DNA from: Oscillospiraceae bacterium
GTDB taxonomy: Bacteria > Bacillota > Clostridia > Oscillospirales > UBA644
Assembly (NCBI GenBank): GCA_015067385.1
Contig: SVMP01000001.1
Coordinates: forward strand, 1-58,912
Length of the DNA stretch: 58,912 nt
Reading direction: 5' to 3'
This document shows, in pieces, positions 24,978 through 32,207 of the stretch. How positions within the stretch are numbered: position 1 is the first letter of the stretch; each line of letters begins with the position of its first letter. The translations under genes were made by a program, and so were the position numbers. The notes under the pieces were generated by a model. The model saw only the letters and a program-made list of their open reading frames with translations. It ran no database searches and was not told the origin of the DNA.

Positions 24978-25562
24978 TTATTTTTTCTTTTTGAATTCGA
25001 TAAGTCTGTAAATAGACGGGCTGAGGATGATGTTTGCGATAAGTTCAAACACGAAATTCAGTCCTACGTAGAAAAGAATTATATATGCGCCTACCGAAAG
25101 ACCTTCAGCTGCAGCGCCGCTGTTGACTGCATCCATAAAGAAAACGAAGCAGCCGCAGACAAACAGACCTGTGTTAACAACGGGACAAACGATCGCACTT
25201 ACGATAACAGCGATATATTTGTTTACGTTTTTGAGAAGATTGTACGTTAAACCTGCCAAAAAACCTGCCGCAATGCCTTTTAACAGTACAGTTATGACTG
25301 TTCCCGGAACGCTCATTCCAAACCAGAACATTGCGTCTGCCGTTGTGAAAAAGACAAGACCCGAAACTGCTCCGAGCCATGCGCCTGCGATAGGTCCGCA
25401 GATCGCCGCACCGAGTACGACCGGTATCAACGTCAACGAAATTGACGCAAAGCCGCCGATCTTGATGAAGCCGCCGAGGTATGAAAGTATCGCCACAAGC
25501 GCCGTGAGTAATGCTAAAAGCGCTATTCTTTCGATCTTTGCCCTCTCTGTTGTTGTATTCAT
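24978..25562 (-). CDS. ECF transporter S component, probably for pantothenate
   Basis: 194 residues with five to six membrane helices. The N-terminal AxxxA-containing helix (LLALLTALVAILSYL) is the kind that contacts the EcfT subunit, and the SLTLIPVVLGAAICGP pattern is typical of S components. It lies 80 bases downstream of coaX, so pantothenate (PanT) is a plausible substrate, but this is based on neighbourhood only. The energising EcfA and EcfT subunits are not in the window. Two identical-stem mini-hairpins lie in the gap upstream. Confidence 0.75.
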   Translation of the reverse strand: MNTTTERAKIERIALLALLTALVAILSYLGGFIKIGGFASISLTLIPVVLGAAICGPIAGAWLGAVSGLVFFTTADAMFWFGMSVPGTVITVLLKGIAAGFLAGLTYNLLKNVNKYIAVIVSAIVCPVVNTGLFVCGCFVFFMDAVNSGAAAEGLSVGAYIILFYVGLNFVFELIANIILSPSIYRLIEFKKKK

Positions 25563-25641
25563 TAAATTTTCCTCCTTGCTGTCGTCCGCTTATGCGGTAC
25601 AACGCAAATAAATTTATATCAACCGCTTTCGCGGCAATATA

Positions 25642-26406
25642 CTAACTGTTTTTTCGGTAAAGGATGTTAAGCCCCTTTAAAACGAGATATTCGTCGAGCA
25701 CAATACTGTGCTTGCAAAGCGGAATTACCGTGCCTGCCATGCCTCCCGTTGCGTAAACGTTCAGCTCCTCGCCGAATTCTTCGTTTATTCGGTCTATCAT
25801 TCCGTCTATCATGCTTGCGTTCCCGAAAAGTACGCCCGACCTCATGCAGTCTGCCGTGTTTTTCGCAATAACACCGTTCGGCATCTCAAGGCTGATCTTC
25901 GGAAGCTGCGCCGTGCCGTCTGAAAGAGCATTAAGCCCCATCATAACGCCGGGAATTATCGATGTTCCGATAAATGCGCCTTTATGATTAACGACCGTCA
26001 TCTTTGTCGCTGTTCCTATATCAATAATAAGAGACGGACTTCCGTAGATGTAATGCGTTGCAACCGCCGCCGCAATTATATCGGCGCCGACTGATGACGG
26101 AATATCGCATTGAATTCCGATGCCGCTTTTTACACCCGGACCGACAAATATCGGTTCTTTACCGAATATAAATTTTATCGCTTTTTTTATTGATGAATTG
26201 AGGGGAGGAACGACCGACGCGACGATTATGCCGGTTATCTTCTTACTGTCTATTCCGTAAAGATTCATCGACTCTAAAAAACGGACGGCAAATTCATCTT
26301 CCGTTCTTTGCATGTTTGCCGAGATTCTCGAAACAAATTTCAGCTCGTCTTTTTCAAAACCGCCGAATGTAATGTTTGTGTTTCCGACATCAACTGTCAG
26401 TATCAT
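25642..26406 (-). CDS. coaX: Type III pantothenate kinase
   Basis: 254 residues from the ATG at 26406, where MILTVDVGNTNITFG begins at the conserved ATP-binding DVGNT. Upstream frame sequence does not match the family. Other motifs: VGPGVKSGI, IGTATK (the second phosphate loop) and YATGGMAG. It phosphorylates pantothenate, the first step of coenzyme A synthesis, and does not respond to CoA. It has a promoter at 26430-26458 and is followed by the ECF S component. Confidence 0.95.
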   Translation of the reverse strand: MILTVDVGNTNITFGGFEKDELKFVSRISANMQRTEDEFAVRFLESMNLYGIDSKKITGIIVASVVPPLNSSIKKAIKFIFGKEPIFVGPGVKSGIGIQCDIPSSVGADIIAAAVATHYIYGSPSLIIDIGTATKMTVVNHKGAFIGTSIIPGVMMGLNALSDGTAQLPKISLEMPNGVIAKNTADCMRSGVLFGNASMIDGMIDRINEEFGEELNVYATGGMAGTVIPLCKHSIVLDEYLVLKGLNILYRKNS

Positions 26407-26429
26407 CCCGTCACTTCCTCTCTTTCTTG

Positions 26430-26458
26430 AGTATATCACAGAAAATGTTACATTTCAA
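26430..26458 (-). promoter_or_regulatory. Sigma-A promoter of coaX
   Basis: Minus-strand TTGAAA (26453-26458), 17-base spacer, TATACT (26430-26435), 23 bases ahead of the ATG at 26406. Confidence 0.6.
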
Positions 26459-26473
26459 TACATATTCTCTTTT

Positions 26474-27613
26474 TTATGTGTCAAAATGATATAATATCAT
26501 GTCGAACGTAAATTTCAGCCCCGCAGGAAGACTGTCGATAATAATATATTCTTCCCTTGTGTGCGCGCCTGCACCGTCATAACAACCCACGCAGATCGCA
26601 GGTATTCCCATCGAAAGCGGTATATTGCAGTCCGTAGAACCGTTCGAGAAGTGTATCTCTCGGTCGAAATAACGTCTTGTCGCCTCTGCCGCACGGTCCA
26701 TGAGCTTTTTCATGCCTTCTTCGTCAACATCTCCCTGGCAGGGTCTGTCTCCGACATTAGTCACGGTAACGGTAACACCTTTCGCGCGGTAAAATTCTAT
26801 CGCCGCATTCAGATGCTTTTCCATAATATCCATCGATTCACGGCAGTTTGAACGGAATTCATACAGCATTTCCGCATGTTGCGCTATCGTGTTAACAGAT
26901 GTGCCGCCGCTTATCGTTCCGACATTGTAAGTCGTTTTTCCTTTTTCGGGGACTTTGACCGTGTAAAGCGTATCGATGAGTGATGCAAGGTACGCTATCG
27001 CATTACGGTTGCCGAATGCTCCGTACGAATGACCGCCCTCGGTGTCTATCTCGATTTTGTAACGCTTTGAGCCGACTGCTTCTGTAACCGCATGGCAGTT
27101 GTGGCTGTCGAAAGTCACAAATTCTTTTATACGTTCGCCAAAGTCTTCAAAAAGCTTTTTCGTGCCCTTCAGATTTCCAAGCCCCTCTTCGCAGGAGTTT
27201 ACAACGAAAAGTATGCCGCAATCTCTCGGCTTCAGCTGATTTTGAGCGATATATCTCGCCGCCAGCAAAAGAGCCGTAACGCTTGCCGTGTCGTCACCGA
27301 CGCCGGGGCAGAAAACTTTGCCGTCTCTTATTTCAAGCGGCAGGGGTTCAACATCGGGAAAAACAACGTCACTGTGCGCCGCAAACACCACAAGCGGATT
27401 TCCTTCCGTTACTCCGACAGGATAAATCACGTTTAACGCCTCGTCGATGTAAACGCCCTTCGCACCGTTCTCTTCAAGCCAGTTTTTGCAGAATTCAGCA
27501 CGCTTCTCCTCGTTTCCGGACGGCGCGGGGATCTTCGCCAATGTTAAAAGCAGATTATATTGCTCATCTTTTAAAGTTTCTGTATAATCAAGAATTTTCT
27601 CATCAATTTTCAT
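26474..27613 (-). CDS. M20 family metallopeptidase
   Basis: 379 residues from the ATG at 27613, preceded by aaaggag. Metal ligands and catalytic residues: AAHSDVVF (His and Asp), GVGDDTASV (bridging Asp), NSCEEGLGN (catalytic Glu and Glu ligand), and the late GAHTREEY (His). The dimerisation domain lies between about residues 180 and 290. It resembles PepT-like aminopeptidases acting on small peptides in the cytoplasm; the exact substrate is unclear. It is third in the MerR-DUF4886 unit. Confidence 0.87.
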   Translation of the reverse strand: MKIDEKILDYTETLKDEQYNLLLTLAKIPAPSGNEEKRAEFCKNWLEENGAKGVYIDEALNVIYPVGVTEGNPLVVFAAHSDVVFPDVEPLPLEIRDGKVFCPGVGDDTASVTALLLAARYIAQNQLKPRDCGILFVVNSCEEGLGNLKGTKKLFEDFGERIKEFVTFDSHNCHAVTEAVGSKRYKIEIDTEGGHSYGAFGNRNAIAYLASLIDTLYTVKVPEKGKTTYNVGTISGGTSVNTIAQHAEMLYEFRSNCRESMDIMEKHLNAAIEFYRAKGVTVTVTNVGDRPCQGDVDEEGMKKLMDRAAEATRRYFDREIHFSNGSTDCNIPLSMGIPAICVGCYDGAGAHTREEYIIIDSLPAGLKFTFDMILYHFDT

Positions 27614-27635
27614 TGCTTTTCTCCTTTGGATAGAT

Positions 27636-28361
27636 TTACATCTCATTTACAACCGCTACGATCTTCTTTAAAAGCTCGATATCGAAATCTTCAAATTCGG
27701 TTGCGGAAACGTCGATGCCCGTCAATATTTTCAGCCAAGTCGCTGCGGCGGCAAACCGACCGTAATCCAAAGAAAGATGAAAACCGTCTCGGCAAAGCGA
27801 AAGTCCGCCGTTTTTATAGTCGAACTCCGCAACATTTCTGCGCAGATACTGAATTATCGTGCCGACAGGGATCAATTCTGCATTTACGGACTTTGCCATC
27901 TTTTCCGTAACTCTTATAATGCAGTCGTACATTTGATCCTGATCGTTATTGTACCTTGCAAAATCGCCGTGAGAGGAATCGGTCTCATAAGCCCATGTCT
28001 GATGAAAATACAGTTTTGCGTTCGGAACGGTATTCCTTACAACCTCGACAAGATTTGAAATATACGGCTCGTACGTCTCTTCGAGTCCGCTAAATCCGCT
28101 TACCTGCTGAACGGTGATAACGTCCCAGTCGTCCATTTTAAGTGCTTCCGCGATGCCGATCTTACGCTCCGAGCCGCCGCCGTTTCGTTCAAGATCGTAA
28201 AATTCGTTGTTTTGTTCAACATTCGTCCAGTGAGTCTCAAGACTGCAGCCGCCGATATAAAGGTTCGTTGTTTCCATGCAAACACCGTTGACTTTAGCCA
28301 ACTTATGCAGCCAATTATGCGCATCCTGCGAAAAGCTGTTGCCGATTGAAAGTATTTTCAT
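27636..28361 (-). CDS. DUF4886 domain-containing SGNH-type hydrolase
   Basis: 241 residues without signal peptide. SIGNSFSQDAHNWLHKLA holds the nucleophile Ser in the GNS block and DGFHLSLDYG near residue 190 gives the Asp and His. These fit DUF4886, a group within the SGNH fold whose substrate is unknown, often found beside glycan enzymes. It lies 22 bases upstream of the M20 gene and 23 bases after the MerR gene. Confidence 0.82.
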   Translation of the reverse strand: MKILSIGNSFSQDAHNWLHKLAKVNGVCMETTNLYIGGCSLETHWTNVEQNNEFYDLERNGGGSERKIGIAEALKMDDWDVITVQQVSGFSGLEETYEPYISNLVEVVRNTVPNAKLYFHQTWAYETDSSHGDFARYNNDQDQMYDCIIRVTEKMAKSVNAELIPVGTIIQYLRRNVAEFDYKNGGLSLCRDGFHLSLDYGRFAAAATWLKILTGIDVSATEFEDFDIELLKKIVAVVNEM

Positions 28362-28384
28362 TTTGAAAGCTCCTTGTGAACTGA

Positions 28385-29350
28385 TTATTTTTCTTTGATC
28401 GCTATTAGCAGATCAAGTTGCGAAGTTTCGTCGTTTCTGTCGGGAGAATTATAATAGTAAACATAATTCAGATGCTCTTCCAAAAGTCCGCAACTGCAGC
28501 CGTTTCGGTCTGAAAGATTCATTTCGTATTTGTCACTTTCTGCTACCCATCTGACGAGCCACTCCCACTCTTCGAAATTACCCATAGTTATCGTGTGCGC
28601 CGCATAAAGACCGCCTTCGAAATATTTTTTCGTTAACGGTTCTGCTATCTCCATATCGTCTGGAACAGTTATCCATCGTTCGTAGCCGTGGTTGCCGTTT
28701 TCATCGTCAGCATTCGAGCCGTAATGTCTGGCGGCAGGGTATGCGTTAAATAAATTAACGCTTTCAGCCCAACGGTCGATCACTCCGCCCGTGTATTCTT
28801 CCGGATTGTCGCAAACCGCAGTCACGCTCGCAACCGTCGCAGGCGGCAGATACAGAATTCGAATATCTCTGTCGGTGAGTTTATTGACTTTTTCGCTTGC
28901 GCGGTTCAGCTCTTCAAGATTTTTTTCTTCTTTAAAGTTGATTTTCGTTACGGTAAGCGAATCAACAATATCCATCAGATTCTCGTCATCGGGGAGCATG
29001 AATTTCGTGTCATCGATCTGCAGTTTATTCAGAAAAGATTTTATAATGCTTCTGATCGTCGAAAGCGCCGTTATTTCCCCATCTATTTCAACGAGGTTTT
29101 CTTCAAAAATATCTATCGCAGTCTTCGCGCTGTCGCTTTTTAATATGTCTGCGATCTGTTTGAGGGGAATACGGAGTTTACGTAAAATTATTATCTGCTG
29201 AAGTGTCCGGAGCGTTTCTTCGTCGTAGATCCTGTATGAATTTTCTTCATCGCGTACAGGGCAGATCAGCCCGAGCTGTTCGTAATAACGGAGAGTCCTT
29301 GCCGAAATATTGTATTTCTTTGAAACTTTGCTTATTGACTGCAATTCCAT
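28385..29350 (-). CDS. MerR family regulator with effector-binding domain
   Basis: 321 residues. The N-terminal 70 residues are a MerR winged helix (KYNISARTLRYYEQLGLI), followed by a coiled-coil dimerisation helix (LVEIDGEITALSTIRSII). The C-terminal 180 residues resemble GyrI-like or AraC-type effector-binding domains, as in BmrR-type multidrug sensors. It activates or represses a promoter with an unusual spacer by DNA distortion. The upstream promoter has a 19-base spacer with an imperfect dyad, so it should control itself and the DUF4886-M20 genes behind it. Confidence 0.85.
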   Translation of the reverse strand: MELQSISKVSKKYNISARTLRYYEQLGLICPVRDEENSYRIYDEETLRTLQQIIILRKLRIPLKQIADILKSDSAKTAIDIFEENLVEIDGEITALSTIRSIIKSFLNKLQIDDTKFMLPDDENLMDIVDSLTVTKINFKEEKNLEELNRASEKVNKLTDRDIRILYLPPATVASVTAVCDNPEEYTGGVIDRWAESVNLFNAYPAARHYGSNADDENGNHGYERWITVPDDMEIAEPLTKKYFEGGLYAAHTITMGNFEEWEWLVRWVAESDKYEMNLSDRNGCSCGLLEEHLNYVYYYNSPDRNDETSQLDLLIAIKEK

Positions 29351-29379
29351 TTTTGAGCTCCTTTTTATTTGATGCTCTT

Positions 29380-29410
29380 ATTATAAAGTATGACGCGATG
29401 TTAATGTCAA
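29380..29410 (-). promoter_or_regulatory. MerR-type promoter with 19-bp spacer
   Basis: Minus-strand TTGACA (29405-29410) and TATAAT (29380-29385) are both consensus boxes but lie 19 bases apart. The gap carries an imperfect dyad (AAGTA..GAC facing GTC..ACTT). This is the classic arrangement that MerR proteins need to activate transcription. Confidence 0.8.
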
Positions 29411-29521
29411 GTACTTTAATAATTAGTTGCTTCTTTTGTTAAAAACAAAGATAAATCAATTTATCTGGTCTTTTATTGAATCCCCAATTAGTAATTGATC
29501 ACATTAAAATTGTTCACTAAC

Positions 29522-30109
29522 TCACATTAAAATGTTCGTTAAAAAGAAGATAACAATTGCCTGCATCACGATCATAAGCGGTATGCCGACCGTGAAATAA
29601 TCCTTTTGAGTCTTGTGTCTGAAAATATACATGCCTAAAAGTCCGCCCACAGCTCCGCCGATAAACGAAAGTCCGAGCAGGGTCACGATCTTTATTCTTG
29701 AACGGTTCTTTATCGCCGCAAGCTTGTCTATGCCGAAAACGATAAATGTTATAAGATTGATTATACCCCAATATATCGGGATAAAGCTGAAATTTTTAAA
29801 GAATGTTAAAAAATCAAACGTGATGTTCTCGCCTAAAAATCCCTTTATCATCAAAAACAGCAGTATCTGTATAACGAAAACGCATATTATCAGAACTCTC
29901 GACATCACATTTCGCTTTTCTATTTTTCTGTTAAACAGCAAAAGCGATAACAAAACACCGACCGAGCCGCCTAATATTGAAAAAACAGTCAACGCTCCGT
30001 CTATCTGCTTGTCCGCCGTATGTGCATAAAGCCAGGCGTTGATCGACGATAAAATAAATCCGAGCACGTTAATTATTATCAGATAATATTCAAAATGGCT
30101 AAGCTCCAT
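29522..30109 (-). CDS. DUF1294 family membrane protein
   Basis: 195 residues from the ATG at 30109, with gagg 10 bases upstream; a start at 30124 has no site. Five hydrophobic segments are visible. The C-terminal region (NLITFIVFGIDKLAAIKNR, GGAVGGLLGMYIFRHKTQKDYF) matches DUF1294, a small membrane domain of unknown function. Additional N-terminal helices lengthen it beyond the usual 80-90 residues. A TTGATA-N17-TATAAT promoter lies at 30141-30169. Confidence 0.82.
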   Translation of the reverse strand: MELSHFEYYLIIINVLGFILSSINAWLYAHTADKQIDGALTVFSILGGSVGVLLSLLLFNRKIEKRNVMSRVLIICVFVIQILLFLMIKGFLGENITFDFLTFFKNFSFIPIYWGIINLITFIVFGIDKLAAIKNRSRIKIVTLLGLSFIGGAVGGLLGMYIFRHKTQKDYFTVGIPLMIVMQAIVIFFLTNILM

Positions 30110-30140
30110 ATTGTTTTGCCTCATTCGGAAAATTTTTTCT

Positions 30141-30169
30141 ATTATAACATACTGCGAAAAATTTATCAA
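30141..30169 (-). promoter_or_regulatory. Sigma-A promoter of the DUF1294 gene
   Basis: Minus-strand TTGATA (30164-30169), 17-base spacer, TATAAT (30141-30146), 31 bases ahead of the start codon. Beyond it, 30188-30208 holds a small hairpin (tgctccg/cggagca) of unknown use. Confidence 0.6.
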
Positions 30170-30255
30170 GTGCCGAAAATATAAAATGCTCCGTTTTTTG
30201 CGGAGCAAGTGAGGAAATTTATTTTATTATGGATAATAAACATTGAAGAAAAATA

Positions 30256-30284
30256 AAAGGACACCGAATTTGGGTGTCCTTTTT
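30256..30284 (-). terminator. Terminator downstream of the lipoprotein gene
   Basis: Ten-base arms aaaggacacc (30256-30265) and ggtgtccttt (30273-30282) with a 7-base loop. T-runs occur on both strands. On the minus strand it lies about 110 bases after the lipoprotein stop codon; no plus-strand gene precedes it. Confidence 0.75.
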
Positions 30285-30395
30285 CTGCCTTAAATTGGTA
30301 TATAGGTAAATATTGAGGTAAAAACGAACAAAAGATCAACGATTCTTAATAATGTGTTTGTAGGTATATTTGTTTGATTACCGAATTAGACAACA

Positions 30396-30887
30396 TTAAT
30401 TAGCGGGAACAAAAGTTCCTGAAACAGATAAAACATTTATTCTTACATTCTGGTTATTATGATCTCCGAAAACAATATTAGCGATTAGAGAATGTGTTTC
30501 TTCCTTGCTACCATGTGCCGGAATTTTTATTGTTGTAGTTAAATATCCGTCATTTTCAGAATAGGCAGGATCTGAAGAAGATACATCCCACTCTTTTGTT
30601 AAAGCCACTTGCAAAGTAATAGAAGCATTATAAAAACTTCCCGGTACAGCTGGATCTATATTTATGGTGAAATCGGAGTAGCCAAACGTAATACCTATTT
30701 TCTGTTGTCGTTCTATTTTCCCATATTGTCCACTAATAATCAGATATTTCCTTATGTTGTCCTTAGTTAATGTTATTTCAGTCTGTTCGGGAGTCTGTTC
30801 TGGTAATGTTTTTTCAGACTGTTCACAGGCAGCAAGACATACCGATATTAATAAAATAATTGTAAAAATAGATAAGATTTTCTTCAT
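30396..30887 (-). CDS. Small lipoprotein of unknown function
   Basis: 163 residues from the ATG at 30887. A signal peptide ends in the lipobox LAAC (ISVCLAAC), so the Cys should be acylated and the protein anchored on the outer face of the membrane. A Pro/Glu/Thr linker (residues about 25-40) precedes a beta-rich domain of about 120 residues without recognised motif. Codon use is AT-rich and unlike the neighbouring core genes. It is second in the operon with the 71-residue protein, which has a divergent XRE partner. Confidence 0.75.
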   Translation of the reverse strand: MKKILSIFTIILLISVCLAACEQSEKTLPEQTPEQTEITLTKDNIRKYLIISGQYGKIERQQKIGITFGYSDFTINIDPAVPGSFYNASITLQVALTKEWDVSSSDPAYSENDGYLTTTIKIPAHGSKEETHSLIANIVFGDHNNQNVRINVLSVSGTFVPAN

Positions 30888-30909
30888 AATCAAAATTCCC
30901 CTTCATAAA

Positions 30910-31125
30910 TTAAACTGCTTTTTTTAAACATACTGTTTTTTCTTTGATTTCAATCTGATATCCATATTTTTTTGCTTCTTTCGCAAGTGCGGATTTGTTT
31001 TTTAGATAGTAATAATCTTTAGGTAATGCCTTACCGACACTTTTTTCGTACTGACTTTCAGTTAGTGAAAATTCTTGACTAGCTTCGAATAAGGGTATTA
31101 TTTTTTCAAAGTTCAATTTAGCCAT
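30910..31125 (-). CDS. Small protein of unknown function, 71 residues
   Basis: 71 residues, positively charged, with a possible helix-turn-helix-like core (FSLTESQYEKSVGKALPKDYYYLKNKSALAKEAK is split over two helices). I do not recognise a family. The gene has gagaggag upstream and a full promoter at 31156-31184. It is separated by 22 bases from the lipoprotein and is divergent to the XRE gene, a layout often seen in regulated accessory cassettes. Confidence 0.6.
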   Translation of the reverse strand: MAKLNFEKIIPLFEASQEFSLTESQYEKSVGKALPKDYYYLKNKSALAKEAKKYGYQIEIKEKTVCLKKAV

Positions 31126-31153
31126 ATCTTCTTCTCCTCTCTATGTGATGTAT

Positions 31154-31221
31154 ACATTATATAACGTAAATGTCTATTTGTCAAGGGTTTTTTAATATAT
31201 AATTTTTACATAATATAATGT
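31154..31221. promoter_or_regulatory. Divergent promoter region with two inverted 14-base elements
   Basis: Minus-strand promoter: TTGACA (31179-31184), 17-base spacer, TATAAT (31156-31161). Plus-strand -10: TATAAT (31214-31219) with a weak -35. Each -10 sits at the same place within one of two inverted copies of a 14-base element: 31154-31167 reads acattatataacgt and the complement of 31208-31221 reads acattatattatgt, 12 of 14 identical. These look like operators for the XRE protein encoded at 31250. Confidence 0.65.
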
Positions 31222-31249
31222 ATGAGTTGTATGATGTATGGAGGATATA

Positions 31250-31453
31250 ATGAAGCTACGTATACTTGATATTTTAGAGAAAAAAGGAAAAACAAAATAT
31301 TGGTTATACATCCAATTAGGTTTAAGTTATCAAAATTTCAATAAAATGGTCAATAATCAAACCAACGGAATTAAATTTGAAAATTTGCAAGCACTTTGTG
31401 ATATTTTGGAATGTACTCCAAACGATTTGTTTGATAAGTATCACGAGAAATAA
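31250..31453 (+). CDS. Small XRE-type helix-turn-helix regulator
   Basis: 67 residues from the ATG at 31250, preceded by ggagg at 31240-31244; a start at 31238 would overlap that site. The sequence (WLYIQLGLSYQNFNKMVNN, LQALCDILECTPNDLFDKY) is a single HTH of the YozG-like type. It is divergent to the 71-residue gene and lipoprotein, and probably represses both directions through the paired 14-base elements. A strong terminator follows. Confidence 0.85.
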   Translation: MKLRILDILEKKGKTKYWLYIQLGLSYQNFNKMVNNQTNGIKFENLQALCDILECTPNDLFDKYHEK

Positions 31454-31472
31454 AAAACTCTTCTATAGACTA

Positions 31473-31501
31473 AATCGACAGGTTTTGACCTGTCGATTTT
31501 T
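31473..31501 (+). terminator. Terminator after the small XRE gene
   Basis: Eleven-base arms aatcgacaggt (31473-31483) and acctgtcgatt (31488-31498) with a 4-base loop and a run of five T from 31497. Confidence 0.88.
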
Positions 31502-31631
31502 GTGTACTGATTATAAAAAGATATTCGACGTTTTTCTGATCGGATTTAAAACGTCACATAGTATTTTTGTCAAACATTAAAGTTCGGCACCATCATAATT
31601 TAAATGGTTATTGGCATTACGATACATCAGT

Positions 31632-31921
31632 ACTGAAAACGACAAGTTTCTGTCAGCAGAGTACATATTCATAAATTCCGACTTTGAATTAATCTTTAGT
31701 GATATTCCGTCTTCGACGGAGTGATATTTTTTTGCCGTGCATAATTTATTGCCGTGCATAATTTTTGCAGTGCAAAAAAGTGATATTAAAGCCTGCGGCT
31801 TTAGTGATATTATATTCGCCTCTTAACTGCCGAAGGCAATATCTCTCGGCGTCAGCCGAATATCACTGCGAAGCAATATCACTCGCCGTAAGGCGAATAT
31901 AACTGAAAACGACAAGTTTCT
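31632..31921. repeat. Hairpin-rich repeat element flanked by a 20-base direct repeat
   Basis: The 20-mer actgaaaacgacaagtttct occurs at 31632-31651 and 31902-31921, exactly 270 bases apart; the second copy is the left arm of the hairpin beside tRNA-Ser. Between them lie several tiny stem-loops: tccgt/acgga, aaagcc/ggcttt, tgcc/ggca, cggc/gccg, tcgcc/ggcga. They are separated by gtgatatt or its complement aatatcac. A tandem pair ttgccgtgcataattt occupies about 31732-31762. The structure is like small repetitive non-coding elements of Firmicutes. A 60-codon minus-strand frame within it is not convincing as a gene. Confidence 0.7.
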
Positions 31922-31940
31922 TTTGAAACTTGTCGTTTTC
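31905..31940 (-). terminator. Perfect 16-bp hairpin directly after tRNA-Ser
   Basis: Arms 31905-31920 and 31925-31940 pair perfectly around tttt. It begins one or two bases after the encoded CCA of tRNA-Ser on the minus strand and probably ends its transcript, although the T-run after the hairpin is short. Confidence 0.6.
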
Positions 31941-31941
31941 C

Positions 31942-32029
31942 TGGCGGAGAGTGTGGGATTCGAACCCACGTGGCTTTTGGCCTAACGGTTTTCAAGACCG
32001 CCTCGTTATGACCGCTTCGATAACTCTCC
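31942..32029 (-). tRNA. tRNA-Ser (anticodon UGA)
   Basis: On the minus strand the 7-base acceptor stem ggagagt pairs with actctcc, followed by discriminator G and an encoded CCA. The T-arm reads gtgggttcgaatcccac, and the anticodon loop cttgaaa between ggt/acc type stems gives UGA, which reads UCA. A long variable arm typical of serine tRNAs is present around taggccaaaagcc. A consensus promoter lies at 32139-32167. Confidence 0.95.
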
Positions 32030-32138
32030 ATGTATGAAACTGCTTTTACAGAATCACTTGTTATTCAGTTCTTTGGGAAAATACCTTGTGCTTGCCGTTT
32101 GCACGGTTTACTGTCAAGTCTTTCCAACAACATATGAT

Positions 32139-32167
32139 ATTATACAATAAACCGTGCCTTTTGTCAA
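32139..32167 (-). promoter_or_regulatory. Sigma-A promoter of tRNA-Ser
   Basis: Minus-strand TTGACA (32162-32167), 17-base spacer, TATAAT (32139-32144). A 10-base inverted repeat gcacggttta/taaaccgtgc (32101-32110 and 32148-32157) spans the -10 region. The leader to the tRNA is about 100 bases with no other visible feature; 32168-32207 holds nothing clear. Confidence 0.7.
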
Positions 32168-32207
32168 GAACGTAATTGCTGTCAAATCCGAAATAATTGT
32201 GAAATGG

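Noticed and set aside
31577..31759. A 60-codon minus-strand frame through the repeat by tRNA-Ser
   Set aside because: It spans the hairpin and 20-base repeat sequence, has no ribosome site and resembles no family; more likely non-coding.
31689..31900. Possible CRISPR array, because of repeated short units
   Set aside because: The units are mini-hairpins of differing sequence with 8-base boxes; there are no equal-length repeats and spacers, and no cas genes nearby.
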